A program made the translations under genes and the position numbers. Under the pieces are notes generated by a model. That model was not told where the DNA came from. It saw only the letters and a list, made by a program, of their open reading frames with translations, and made no database searches. This document shows, piece by piece, positions 45,882 to 57,419 of a DNA stretch of 64,000 bases. Source of the DNA: Elephas maximus indicus (lineage: Eukaryota; Chordata; Mammalia; Proboscidea; Elephantidae); NCBI RefSeq assembly GCF_024166365.1, contig NC_064819.1:203323293-203387292 (forward strand). Direction: 5' to 3'. Numbering within the stretch: the stretch's first letter is position 1; each line of letters opens with the position of its first letter.

Positions 45882-46854
45882 TATCCGATTAAAATGACAG
45901 AAGAAATATGAACATAAAAATGAATTCCTAGCAGCACTAAAAACCTGGATGGGGTGCTACCGGAACACAAGCATAGCGGATAATTTCTGGACCGCATAAA
46001 GTAGATGTCACACGAAGGAGTTAATTCTGAGAATGAAAGCGATGGCAGAAGGAGAAGGATTAAAGGATATTTCACTTTGTGTGTGTGTTGTCTGAATTTC
46101 TATAAACAAAATGTATTCATGTAACCTTTTTTGTAAAAAAAAAAAAAAACAGGTTACACCATCATTTACATACAAACTATCTAGATACAAAGCTGATGAT
46201 AAAAGCTAACAGAGCTGAGAATCTTTTAAGCCCATACATGTGACAAATGTCATAAAGAGCTCCTCCAAAAGAAAGGTAAGATCAGACAGTGAGGATCTTT
46301 AATTGATGTGGAATTAATTTTGTCCTGAAGCAAAGAGCCATATATTTTTTTCAAAGGGATATCAAATTGTCTCAATTCCATTTACTGTTAGTCTAATCTT
46401 TTTTCAACAGAGTTGAAATGCTATCTTTATCCCTTACTAGATTCCTTTAATACGTGGATATGTACTTTCTTTCCTTTTCCTTTTGCCCATCTCTGTTCCA
46501 ATACTATACTGTATTAAGTACTGTTCCTTTTTAGTGGGTTTTTACATCCGGTTGTTAATGTTCTTCTTTTGCAAAATTTTCGTGTTTTTTTTTTCCAGAT
46601 GACATTTAGAATATGATTAAGTCCATTCAGTCTTTGGCTTTTGATTGGGATAATGTTACATTTACCAACAAATCTGAGGAGAATTGACTTCTTTATACTA
46701 CTGGGCCTTTCCATCCAAGCAGTTTTACACTTGCTTCTCTTTTCTCTGTCTTTTATCTCTCCTTTTCTTGCCATGACAGCTTTGTTCTGTCTGTGAAGAA
46801 AAGGATGACGTGTCAGTCTGTAGCTTTTAATTGCCATCTTTCCAGTTTCATTTC
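45882..46854. other. Intergenic sequence, nothing recognised
   Basis: No gene. A palindrome of gtaacc-T6 / A15-c-aggttac lies at 46120-46158. The 107-codon frame at 46514-46837 (minus) has no recognisable domain. Confidence 0.4.
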
Positions 46855-47362
46855 TATCTTAGTCATCTAGAGCTGCTGTAACAGAAATACGCAAGCGTGT
46901 GGCTTTATCAAAGAGAAACTTATTTTTGCACAGCCTACTAGGCTAGAAGTCCAAATTCAGAGCATCAGCTCCAGGGAAAAGTTTTCTGTCTCTGTCAGCT
47001 CTGGAGGAAGGTCCTCATCAATCTTCCCCTGGACTAGGAGCTTCTCCGCACAGGGACCCTGGGTCCAAAGGATTCGCTGTGTTCCTGGCACTGCTTTCTT
47101 GGTGGTATGAGGTCACCACTCTCTACTTGCTTCCCTTTTCTTTTATCTTACCTAAAATAAAAGGTGGCTCAGGCCACACTCCAGGGAAACTCCCCTTACA
47201 CTGGATCAAGGATTTGACCTCAGTAAGGGTGTTACAGTCCCACCCTAATCCTCTTTAACATAAAATTACAATCACAAAATGGAGGACAATCTCACAATAC
47301 TGGACATCATGGCTTAACCAAGTCGACGCATATTTTTGGAGGACACAGTTCAATCCATCACA
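46855..47362 (-). mobile_element. MLT1-type MaLR LTR, copy 1
   Basis: On the minus strand it runs from 'tgtgatggattgaactgtgtcc' (read in parts) to '..gtatttctgttacagcagct', the ends of MLT1-like LTRs. AATAAA-like signal near 46920 in reverse. Confidence 0.7.
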
Positions 47363-47416
47363 ATTCCCGAGAGGAAATTGCTCATTTTCCTAGTTCCACC
47401 TGAATAAATTGTAGAG

Positions 47417-47936
47417 TGACTTAGTCATCTAGCACTGCCTTAACAGAAATACCACAAGTGGATGGCCTTAACAAAGAGAAATTTATTTTCTCACAGTCTA
47501 GTAGGCTACAAGTCCAAACTCAGGGCGTTGGCTCCAGGGGAAGGCTTTCTCTCTCTGTCTGCTCTGGAGGAAGGTCCTTGTATTCAATCTTCCCCTGGCT
47601 GAAGACCTTCTCAGGCCCAGGGACCCCTTGTTCAAAGGACACGCTCTGCTCCTGGTGCTGCTTTCTTGGTGGTGTGAGGTCCCCAACTCCCTGCTAGCTT
47701 CCCTTTCCTTTTATCTCTTGAGAGATCAAAGGTGGTACAGGCCACACCCCAGGAAAACTCCCATTACCTTGGGTCAATCAGGGAGGTAACCTCAGTGAGG
47801 GTGGTGTTATAATCCCACCCTAATCTTCTCAACGTAAAAATACAATCACAAAATGGAGGACAAGAACAGAATACTGGGAATCATGGCCTAACCAAATCAA
47901 CACATATTTTGGGGGGACACAATTCAATCCATGACA
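47417..47936 (-). mobile_element. MLT1-type MaLR LTR, copy 2
   Basis: Same family and orientation as the copy 55 bp to the left and about as long. The pair lies head to tail with a short spacer. 'ctctggaggaaggtccttg' and 'cacaattcaatccatgaca' are shared. Confidence 0.72.
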
Positions 47937-50900
47937 TAGGAGAAATACCCTCTTTGCCCTGGCTTGCTCACATGCCCTCTCCCCAGGCAATCACAGTGTC
48001 CAGAAAAGTGGGATATCAGCCTGAGTCCAATTAGGAGAGATAAACAACACAGCAGTTTCAACAGAGACATCATAACATAAAGATTTATTAACTATAACAG
48101 GGGATTGGAATACTGAGGGATTGGCTAGTAAGGAGCAAAGAGAACTATAAAGAATATAGGAATCTCACACATAAGGAGCTGCCACTACCCATAATACTAA
48201 GATGAAATGCCCAAGGAAGAGCATTCTACCCATTCCACATGGCTGAGATCCAGACCTTGTTAAAAAGGGCACAGCTGTGGCTCATTGAATAGAGACTTTG
48301 CTATGGTGGTTCACAGACAGAACTCCCTGGAAATCTGCCCTCTCGGTACTGGGGAAAGCAGTTCACAGGGAGGTGTCTCGCTGAAAGCACTCTGCCACCA
48401 AATCACCTGCGGAAGAGAGGATTGAGGTAGGCAGCCGCAGGAGTTGGGCCCCAGGGAAGCTGCATGTGTTAGCCACATACTGGAGAAGCTGCTTGCATTG
48501 GAGGAGCTGGGCTCTGCAGGAGCCACATTCACTACAGGAACCTATTGACTACTCAGCTTCCGTATGCATCCTTCTACAACAGCAACACCCCCCGCCACAC
48601 CACCACCCCTGTTATATTTCTACGTAACAAGGTACAGCTAGCCTTCTTGCAAATGAAGTTCTTACCCTTTCTCCAAAACAAGGAGACACAGAGTGCTAAG
48701 AGTCATTGTGTCCATCACTGGCTATATGAATTAATCCTCAGATTCAATCACAGAAACACTGAAAACTCTGTTATCCAAAGATTAAATTGTAAAGTTAACT
48801 TCTAGACAGTTGAACATAAAATAAAAATGGGAAGGAGGAAGAAGAACTTAGTAATGCAAATATAAGCACATACATATAGCAAACCAATAGAAAATATGCA
48901 AAGACCTACAGTTCTGGCTTCTGTAATTGTTCACAAAGACATCGGTGACATCTATGGCTTCCTTCTTCCACTGCCCATTTCATACTTTCCCACTCTCAGC
49001 CAGAACGTCAGATGACAGGAATTCTTTACTTGGTGAAATGGCCCAAGACTTCATCTCCAAAGATCTGAGTCCTCAAACATGCTATCTTTTATTTTTGATT
49101 GCTGTGGTTTTATATTAACCTTAATATTGGACAGGGAATTACTAAGAGGGATCTCAGAGAATCCCCTAGGTTTCTGAAAGTTCTTCTTGCATCCACTGTG
49201 TAGAAGCAAGCCAATTTCCCTCTTGGTAACCAGTACCAATCACTCCAGCCAGTAGTTTACACCCTTTTTGCTTTTTGGTTCAGTGACATAAGATGCTCCA
49301 AGTGGCCAGGTGGTAGTCTCATCTTCCTGTTTAATGGAGCCATTGTTGTATATCCTGATGGACATATTCTCCTCTTGGGGGCTAAGATCTTCAAACCAGC
49401 AGCAGTCAATGTTTTCAGGTAAGGAAGGAAAAATTCTGAGAGTGAGTTATGTGAAGTTCTGAGAAGAGCCACTCCCATTTCCACACCTTTATTCCAACGG
49501 GTGAGGCAGCACCTTATAATGGTCTCTGATTCAAAACACACCCTGTAAGACAGAATCCAATCCTTCCAGGGTATTGTCTCCCAATTGGGATCATAACTGA
49601 GTATTCCATAAGTCATTTCACCTTTCAGTTAAGCCAGTTGCTGATGGTGTATACGGTAAAGCCAGTTAATGTGATAGGCATGGGCCCATTGCAGCACTTC
49701 CTTTGCCATGAAAGGAGTTCCATGATCAGATGCAATGTTACAGGGAATACTTTGGTGGCAGACAAGACATTTTATGAGTTCATAGTTAGTGGTGCTGTCA
49801 GACAGAGGCATTACAGGCAGTGAAGGCAAATCCATATTCAGAATATGTGTTTATTCCAGTGAGGACAAATTGCTGCTTCCTCCAAGATGGAAGCTGTCCA
49901 ATGTAATCAACTTACCACCAGGTGATTGACTTGTCACCCCTGGGAACGGTGCCATATCAGGAATTCAAGGTCTCTGCTCTTGACAGATTAGGCACTTGGC
50001 AATAGCGTCAGCCAGGTGAGCCTTGGTAAAGAGAAGTCCATGTTGTTAAGCCCATAGTTAGCCCTGATCCCTCCCACTATGGCCAGTCTGTATATGGGCA
50101 CATTGAGCAAGCACTGGAGTGGCTGGGGAAAGAGACTGACCGGCTTCCAAAGAGTGTGCCGTTTTGTCCACCTCCTTATTAAGAGTCTCCTTTTTTCTTC
50201 AGTGGATGCTTTGATAGGCATTCATACCTTCACAGTCTATGTCCGTTCAGAGAAGTCCATCCATATACCTTTTCTTGAAACTTCCTTGTCACCAGTCTTG
50301 CAATTACATTCTTTCCCTTGACCATCTAGACAAATCATTAGCAACAACCCAAAAATCAACATAGATCTTTGCTTCTGGCCATCTCTTACTCCAGATATTG
50401 TGGACAACCAAATACTCTCCCGAATTATGCCCACTGAGAAGATTTTCCTTGTCCTTCAGGGTTACCTCTGAATGGGGTTGAGGAAGCATGTGCACTGCAG
50501 GAACTGGATACTAGAGAAGCCTCCAATTCTGCAGGAACCTGTTAAGGGAACACACTAGAATCAGGCAGTAAAATCCTTTCCTATTGCAATGTCTCTTGTC
50601 TTAGTTATTTAGTGCTGCTATAGCAGAAATACCACAAGTGGATGGTTTTGGCAAGCAGAAATTTATTCTTTCACAGTTTAGGAGGCTAGAAGTCTGAAAT
50701 CAGGGTGCCGGCTATAGGGGAAGGCTTTCTCTCTCTGTTGGCTCTGGGGGAGGGTCCTTGTCATCAATTTTTCCCTGGTCTAGGCACTTCTCAGCACCAG
50801 GACCCTGGGTCCAAGGACACACTCCACTTCTGGTGTTTCTTTCTTGGTGGCATGAAATCCTCTGTCTCTTTGCTTGCTTCTGTCTTTTATATCTTAAAAG

Positions 50901-51165
50901 AGACTGACTCAAGATAAAACCTAATCTTGTAGACTAAGTCCTTCCTCATTAACATAACTGCCTTTGATCCTGCCTTATTAATATCATACAGGTAGGATTT
51001 ACAACACATAGGAAATTCACATCAGATGACAAAATAGTGGACAATCACACAATACTGGAAATCATGTATTAGCCAAGTTTACACACATTTCTGGGGGACA
51101 CAATTCAATCCATAACATCTCCCCACTGGTCTCTACTAACAAAGGGTAGCACTGAGACAGCTAGC
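47937..51165 (-). mobile_element. ERVL-like provirus remnant
   Basis: LTR-like pieces at about 48030-48590 and 50430-50596 plus 51118-51165 bound internal sequence. The internal frame 49629-49835 (minus) carries an integrase core signature (SDHGTPFMAKEVLQW), with further fragments to about 50500. All frames are broken. The right LTR is interrupted by a MaLR LTR (50597-51117). LTR assignment rests on resemblance to 31961-33012 and is less certain than the integrase remnant. Confidence 0.6.
50597..51117 (-). mobile_element. MLT1-type MaLR LTR, copy 3
   Basis: Same family as 46855 and 47417, with a distinct internal part ('cctcattaacataactgcc'). Flanks tctct (50592) and tctcc (51118) fit a 5-bp duplication, and the outer sequence rejoins as 'gcaatgtctctcc'. 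Confidence 0.75.
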
Positions 51166-51460
51166 AAAAGAAGAATACTTGAAAGGTTCAGATCTATTTT
51201 CAGAGAGCAGGCGTAAAAATTTGGAACTGAGAGGCAATAAATCAATTATGGTACAGGTATATGGCTGGACAAACAGGTCAGAAGCCGATTTCTCTACCAA
51301 TCTCTGTGGCTAATGTGGCTCACATTTGGACCCACATTAGACTAGGGTTAGGAAGAGAGAAGAAGTAGTTCCCTCAGATAAGAGGAACTACTTCTGCTGT
51401 TCCCCAAAAAGAGAGGAGTGCTGACAAAATAATAAATAGCTCTTACCCATCACCATTTGG

Positions 51461-52784
51461 TTGGATGACCTTTCTTGGTGATCCAACCAAATGAGGAAAT
51501 TATAGAACAATATTATTAATATCATGCACAAGCAAAATTTTGCTGAAGATCATCCAAAAACATCCGCAGCAGTATATTGACAGGGAACTGCCAGAAATTC
51601 AGGCTGCATTCAGAACAGGACGTGGAACCGGGGATAACATTGCTGACGTCAGATAGATCCTGGCTGAAAGCAGAGAATACCAGAAGGATATTTACCTGTG
51701 GTTTATTGACTATGCAAAGGCATTCGACTGTGTGGATCATAACAAATTACGGATAACATTTCAAAGAATGCGAATTCTAGAACACTTAATTGTGCTCATG
51801 AGGAACATTTACATAGATCTAGAGGCAGTTGTTTGGACAGAACAAGGGGATACTGATTGGTTTAAAGTCAGGAAAGATGTGTGTCAGGGTTGTATTCTTT
51901 CACCATACCTATTCAATCTGCATGCTGAGCAAATAATCCGAGAAGCTGGACTATATGAAGAAGAACGGGGCATCAGGATTGGAGGAAGACTCATTAACAT
52001 CCTGCGTTATGCAGATGACACAGCCTTGCTTGCTGAAATTGAAGAGGACTTGAAGCACTTACTAATGAAGATCAAAGACCACAGCTTTCAGAATGAATTG
52101 CACCTCAACAGAAAGAAAATAAAAATCCTCACAACTGGACCAATAAGCAAGATCATGACAAACAGAGAAAAGATTGAAGTTGTCAAGGATTTCATTTTAC
52201 TTGGATTCACAATCAACAGCCATGGAAGCAGCAGTCAAGAAATCAAACGATGCATTGCCTTGGGTAAATCTGCTGCAAAGGACCACTTTAAAATGTTGAA
52301 AAGCAAAGATGTCAAGTTGAAGACTAAGGTGCGCCTAACCCAAGCCATGGTATTTTCAATCACGTCATATGCATGTGAAAGCTGGACAATGAATAAAGAA
52401 GACCGAAGAAGAACTGACGTCTTTGAATTGTGGTTTTGGTGAAGAATATACCATGCACTGCCAAAAGAATAAAGAAATTTGTCTTGGAAGAAGTGCAACC
52501 AGAATGCTCCTTAGAAGCAAGGATGGAGAGACTGCGTCTTACATACTTTGGACATGTTGTCAGGACGGATCAGTCCCTGGAGAAGGACATCATGCTTGGC
52601 AGAGTACAGGGCCAGCAGAAAAGAGGAAGACCCTCAACAAGGTGGATTGACACAGTGGCTGCAACAATGAGCTCAAGCATAACAACCATTGTAAGGATGG
52701 TACAGGATTGGGCAGTGTTTTGTTCTGTTGTGCATAGGGTCACTGTGAGTCGGAACCAACTTGACGGCACCTAACAACAACAAC
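51461..52784 (+). mobile_element. RTE LINE with longest open reverse transcriptase frame
   Basis: 1.32 kb. A frame open from about 51660 to 52442 includes FIDYAKAFDCVDH, the LSPYLFNLHAEQII block and the catalytic LRYADDTALL box. After a frameshift the C-terminal part follows at 52430-52774 (LRLTYFGHVV, GRPSTRWIDTVAATM), then 'gacggcacctaacaacaac'. Flanks acccatcaccatttgg (51445) and acccatcatcatctgg (52785) match at 14 of 16. The first 18 bp are inverted relative to the rest. The upstream frame has a stop at about 51655. No endonuclease, so not autonomous. Confidence 0.93.
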
Positions 52785-52815
52785 ACCCATCATCATCTGG
52801 CTTCTCAGTGCCTAT

Positions 52816-52819
52816 ATGA

Positions 52820-52876
<57 letters not shown>
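52816..52876. repeat. (TC)n(CA)n microsatellite
   Basis: About 15 TC units followed by about 15 CA units. Confidence 0.95.
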
Positions 52877-52877
<1 letters not shown>

Positions 52878-54228
52878 ATTTTCCCATATCTACAGTTTCC
52901 CTTAATAGAAAAGCAGCAATAATATACTCAGATCCCTTTCCAGTGGCAGGAGAAAACTCAAACTCACCTCTAGACATTGAATCTAGCTTCAAATTTTAGG
53001 ATATTTGTGTGTTATCAATCTTGATCAGGGCCAGATGTTGCTAAATCATGAATAATAAATTTATTTCCAATGCACCAATATACAAAAAAAAAAAAAATAC
53101 AACAAGGGAGAGGGAAATGGAATAACGAAAACTCATGAGAAAAGGCATAAAGGATAAGCAACATACAGTGGTTGTGAGCAAACGCTATATAATGTTGGAT
53201 GAGGGTAATAAGGACTCCACTTCTCCAGCAGAGGACTAAGACATTTTGTCACTTAAAGTGCCAAAATTTCCTTCGTCCATTGCCCTCCAAGATCTTGCCT
53301 TAGAGAGACAGTGAGAAGGAATTACCTTCTCAGGAATACACTGACAGTCTAAATCACCTTTCTATAGGTTTTTTTTTTTATAGGTATGGAGACTGGACGC
53401 TGCCTTTGAGACAGCACAACAGTAGGTGCCTCTTGCCAGGCTGTGGACTTTTTGGCAATACCTTAAAACTTTAGTTGGCTGCCAATGTCATTTAGGGAGA
53501 AATCATTAACTTGTTATCAGACATCTCTTTGAGTCACAAGTTTTGAATATGCACCCTGCCCTCCCAGTTTCTATCTCTTGGAAACAGGCCTGGCAACTCC
53601 TTCCATCTACCTAGATCTCAGTTAAATGGCTTTTGCCATTGACTCTATCTGAGGGCAGTAGGTAGGAACAGGCTGGAGTTATGAAGCGAAGTTAATCAGA
53701 CTCCATCCCTTTAGTTGTACACCACTCAACTGGCATAATGGGAGTTATTTTTTCCCTTTTTCAGTTGGGAAGGGGCAATGATTTTTTTTTTTTTTTTTTT
53801 TAAGGGGCATAGCAGATGTTGGGGAAGATTCCTTGGGAATGAGGCATCCCTGATCGCATGGTTATCCTGGGTCTCTGTATTCCTAGTTAGTGCTTTAACT
53901 TTTGGTGGGGCAGAAAATTTAGTTATTTCAATTGGCAGAAGAGATATTATCTGATCCTTATCAGTCCAAGATAAATAACCATTGGCAGAAAAGACCCATC
54001 TAACAATGCTGTATAATTTTTGCTCCATATTACCCATCTCTGGAAGGCCATGCTGAACTATAGTTTGATTATTTCATAGCACTGAAGTAGGCAAGAAGTA
54101 GCCAACATATTCCAGTAGCCTGATTTTCTTTTTTCCCAAGTTCCCTAAAGCTACAGCTTTGTTGGTATAACAAGTAATAATCTACCAGTGCCTCTCCAAC
54201 TACCTGTGATAAAGAATCAGTTTGTTTG

Positions 54229-55188
54229 TGTAAAAATGGCATGAGGGTGGGGTCAGAACTCCTTGTGTAATTTCGAGGGGAAAAGAGAATCAAGATCAGT
54301 CCAAAGCTGATTCCTGTGAGGTGGTCAGACATACCTCCTCTCTCCAATCTTTTTGACAAATTCTGACACCAGCCTTCCCTCCCACGGCACTCTACTTCTC
54401 TGCTGGTTTTGATAATTCATTGCAATGGCTACACAGAACTCGTAGACTATATTTATGATTAAGGGGTTTTTTAGGGAAGTAATAGGTTACAATTCAGGAT
54501 AAGGAATGACTCAGGATACACTTCTTTGATCAGGGCAGGATTTCTCAGCTATGCGCCCGCAGGCAGCCCTCTTTCTGGTTTTTGGCCTCTCAGACTCTTG
54601 GCCTGGCCTCTGCCCTGCTCAGGGAAGTGTTACAAACTGCTTTAGCTCTGCCAATAAGTGCCCAAAGGCATCCTGCTCCACCAGTAAGCCTCAGCCCTAA
54701 GGCGCTCAGCTGTTTTGCTCTGTGGGGCTGCACACCCACTGTAGCCGCCTCGCTCCATGGGCTGGGAAGCCCATTGCACTGTCTCCTGATTCTGCTGCTG
54801 CCATTTCTCTGCCAATGGACTCTGCAGTGCTTGCCACAGCTTCTTGCCATCTCCAGTGTTACAACTATGTCTCCTGGGTCTAAGAGGTTCTCAGCGCAGG
54901 GACCCTGGGTCCAAAGGATGTGCTTCACTCAGCTCCTCTTCTTGGTGGCAGTAAGATCACCTTCTCTCAGCTACTGGGATTGGCTCCCTTTAAGTCTAGT
55001 GGGATGGCAAAACTAACCAATCCCCTCATTAGGGTTCCATATACCTGATTTGCATTATTAGCAAGCTTTCCAATCCCCTCGGTGGGCCACAAGCACCTTA
55101 TTTGCATAGTCCCACCCAAACATTTTGTGGGAGTTACAAAGACCGTGCATGGCTAGAAGGGCTGTATTAAGTAATTCACTGCACCACA
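54229..55188 (-). mobile_element. Solo LTR (minus), same family as 28311-29466
   Basis: 960 bp. On the minus strand it starts tgtggtgcagtgaattac and ends catttttaca. Exact 5-bp flanks gtttg at 54224-54228 and 55189-55193, although the site is a (GTTT)n run, so alignment is ambiguous. AATAAA-like 'aaaaaacccctt' and a GC-rich U3-like part are present. Open frames 54582-55016 are composition effects. Confidence 0.85.
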
Positions 55189-55394
55189 GTTTGTTTGTTT
55201 TTAATTACCAACCCATCACAGATAAATGCTTTCATAAGATACAAAACTGCATGCTTAAATGATGCTGCAATGTGAAATTGTTAAGCTTCAAAATGCTCCC
55301 CTCAATTTCTCTATTTCATTGTTGACCAGTGCAGTTTGAAGACTGGCTTTGGTCTGTACATCACATTTTCAGTAGCACTGTTCGAATCTATAAA

Positions 55395-55616
55395 CCAAAA
55401 TCCCAAACCTATTGCTGTTGAGTAGATTCTGACTCATGGCGATCCCATGCATTACAGAGGTTACAGAGTAGAACAGCTCCATGGAGTTTTCTCAGCTGCA
55501 ATCCCTATGAAAGCAGATTGCTAGGGTTTTCCTCCATGGTGCTGCTGGGTGGGTTCTAACCAACAACCTTCAGGTTAGTAGGACTTTTTGCACCACCCAG
55601 GGACCTAATCAATAAA
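55395..55616 (-). mobile_element. Long-form AfroSINE in ERV remnant
   Basis: 'ttgctgttgagtagattctg' tail, 'aaagcagattgctagggttt' middle, head ending 'caccacccagggacct'. Confidence 0.9.
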
Positions 55617-56250
55617 GCTTGCTTATTTTCCCAAACTGGGATGGATTGCTTTTCACTGTACCCACCCCACCTTGACTAAGCCAGTAGTACATTTTAGGGT
55701 CTGACAATTGCAATTCCCCATTTCCAGGTATCAGTCTTCACATTAATCAAGAGTCTTGGTTCAGAATGTATATTGCGTATTCTAATCCTACAGAGTGTTG
55801 TCTCTCAGCTGGGCCCTGATTAACGAGGCACATTATAAGACCAATGAAGCCCATGGTTTTGTCCCATTGTCTTACTTCTTTCACTGCGAAATGAATTCCT
55901 TGGTCAGAGGGATATTTTACGGGATAATGTGATAGTCTATAACCATTCAATAAGTCCATTCAGAGCAGAGCTGGCAGCAAAACAAAATCCAATTCCAGAA
56001 TAAGGAACTATCATAGTGAGGCAAACTGTTGATCCACACACGACAAAAGGGAGTCCAGAGTAATTGACATGCTTGATGCCAGGTAACTTGTTGGTCTCCT
56101 TGAGGGAGGGTACCTCATAAGGATCTTAGAATTGGTCACTGCTGGTATAACATTGAATGTTCAGCAGTGGCAACAGCCACTGGAACAGAGCCTTTTCCAT
56201 GCCACTTCCTTTGTAAACTAGGCCATTTACTCTTCAGTTTAAAATTCTTC

Positions 56251-56548
56251 ACTTCCCCTAGAATTTGGAAGAAAAGCCAAACTATTTATATGGCCTAAAA
56301 AATGTTGTAGGCTTCTCTCTAACTTCATCTCATGCCGCTTCACTCAAGGTGCCCCAACCACACCCAGACTCCAGCACAGCAAGCTCTTAGGACATTCTGT
56401 TCCTTCTGCCTAGAACACTACATGTACATACCTCCCAGCCCATCTTTTTTTAGATTTGGGCTGAAATGTTACCTCCTAAAAGTCCTCTCCCCACTACAGC
56501 ATAGACATTATTTTCTAACACTGCCTCTTGTTTATTTGCTTCCGAACA
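56251..56548. other. Intergenic sequence, nothing recognised
   Basis: No gene or repeat recognised. Confidence 0.4.
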
Positions 56549-56557
56549 CCTAATACA

Positions 56558-56702
56558 TGTTGCCATTGAGTAGATTCCGACTCACAGCGACCCTATAAAT
56601 CAGACTAGAACTGCCCCACAGGATTTCCAAGGAGCGGCTGGTGGATTCGAACTGCAGACCTTTTGGTTAGCAAGAGTGCTTAACCACTGTACCACCAGGG
56701 CT
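56558..56702 (-). mobile_element. Short-form AfroSINE
   Basis: Flanks cctaataca (56549) and cctaatata (56703). Confidence 0.92.
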
Positions 56703-56739
56703 CCTAATATAACCTATAACTATTTAATATTCAAACCAA

Positions 56740-56856
56740 TGTACCTGGTGGTACTTGGTTATCGGCTGCTAACCAGAGGTGAGGACTTGGGACCCAGCAG
56801 ATGCTCCCCAGAAGGGTCACTATGAGTCTGGAGGCGAGTTTAGTTGGGTGTTTGGT
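56740..56856 (+). mobile_element. AfroSINE fragment
   Basis: Contains 'acctggtggtacttggtta', 'gctgctaaccagaggt' and 'gggtcactatgagtctgg', with the centre deleted. Confidence 0.75.
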
Positions 56857-56868
56857 ATTCAAACAATA

Positions 56869-57064
56869 GGAGCTCTGGTGGCTCAAAGGCTAAGCACTTG
56901 GCTGCTAACAGAAAGGTCATGCTTGGAACCCACCCAGCTCCTCCGTGGGAGAAAAGACCTGGAGATTAGCTGTAAAGATTACAGTCTAGAAAACCCTACG
57001 GGGCAGGTCTATTCTGTCACAAGGCTTCACTACAGTCAAAATCCACTAGACAGCACACAACAAC
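56869..57064 (+). mobile_element. Long-form AfroSINE
   Basis: Flanks attcaaacaata (56857) and attcaaacagta (57065). The tail is 'agacagcacacaacaac', an RTE-like end. Confidence 0.92.
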
Positions 57065-57419
57065 ATTCAAACAGTAAGTTACTACAGAAATGGAAACAAA
57101 ATGGAAATGCCACCATTCTATGTTTTAAAATGCATGGATATTTTTCTGAACACTCAGCGTGCAAAGCAAAAAGATCAAGCGGCCATCCTTGGCGAATCTG
57201 TAAAGAATTACATACTCAAATGGCTGTGTACTCCGAAATCTCCCAGAATTCAGCTCACATTTTCTCTTTCAAAAGAACAATGGCATGATTTTTCAACCTC
57301 AATTCACACCAGAGTCCAGGCACCCATGAAGTCTGCCTCGTGGCCTTTTAATAATTAAATCGGGGCTGCCCATTGGCTTCACCTAAAGGCTCCTGAAACG
57401 AGGCTGCTGAATGGACTCA

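Larger units (their letters stand above)
52880..56250 (-). mobile_element. Endogenous retrovirus remnant (integrase and possible env part)
   Basis: Frame 55747-55959 (minus) carries an integrase-core-like SDQGIHFAVKEVRQW. Frame 54069-54359 (minus), in its part left of 54229, reads TDSLSQVVGEALVDYYLL then QQSC, which recalls the heptad and Cys region of a retroviral transmembrane envelope. Everything is broken. The boundaries are guesses, and sequence from 52880 to about 53700 is assigned by continuity only. A solo LTR, a SINE and homopolymer insertions interrupt it. Confidence 0.4.

Noticed and set aside
54582-55016. 144-codon frame resembling a Leu-rich protein
   Set aside because: Antisense to the solo LTR at 54229-55188; composition effect.
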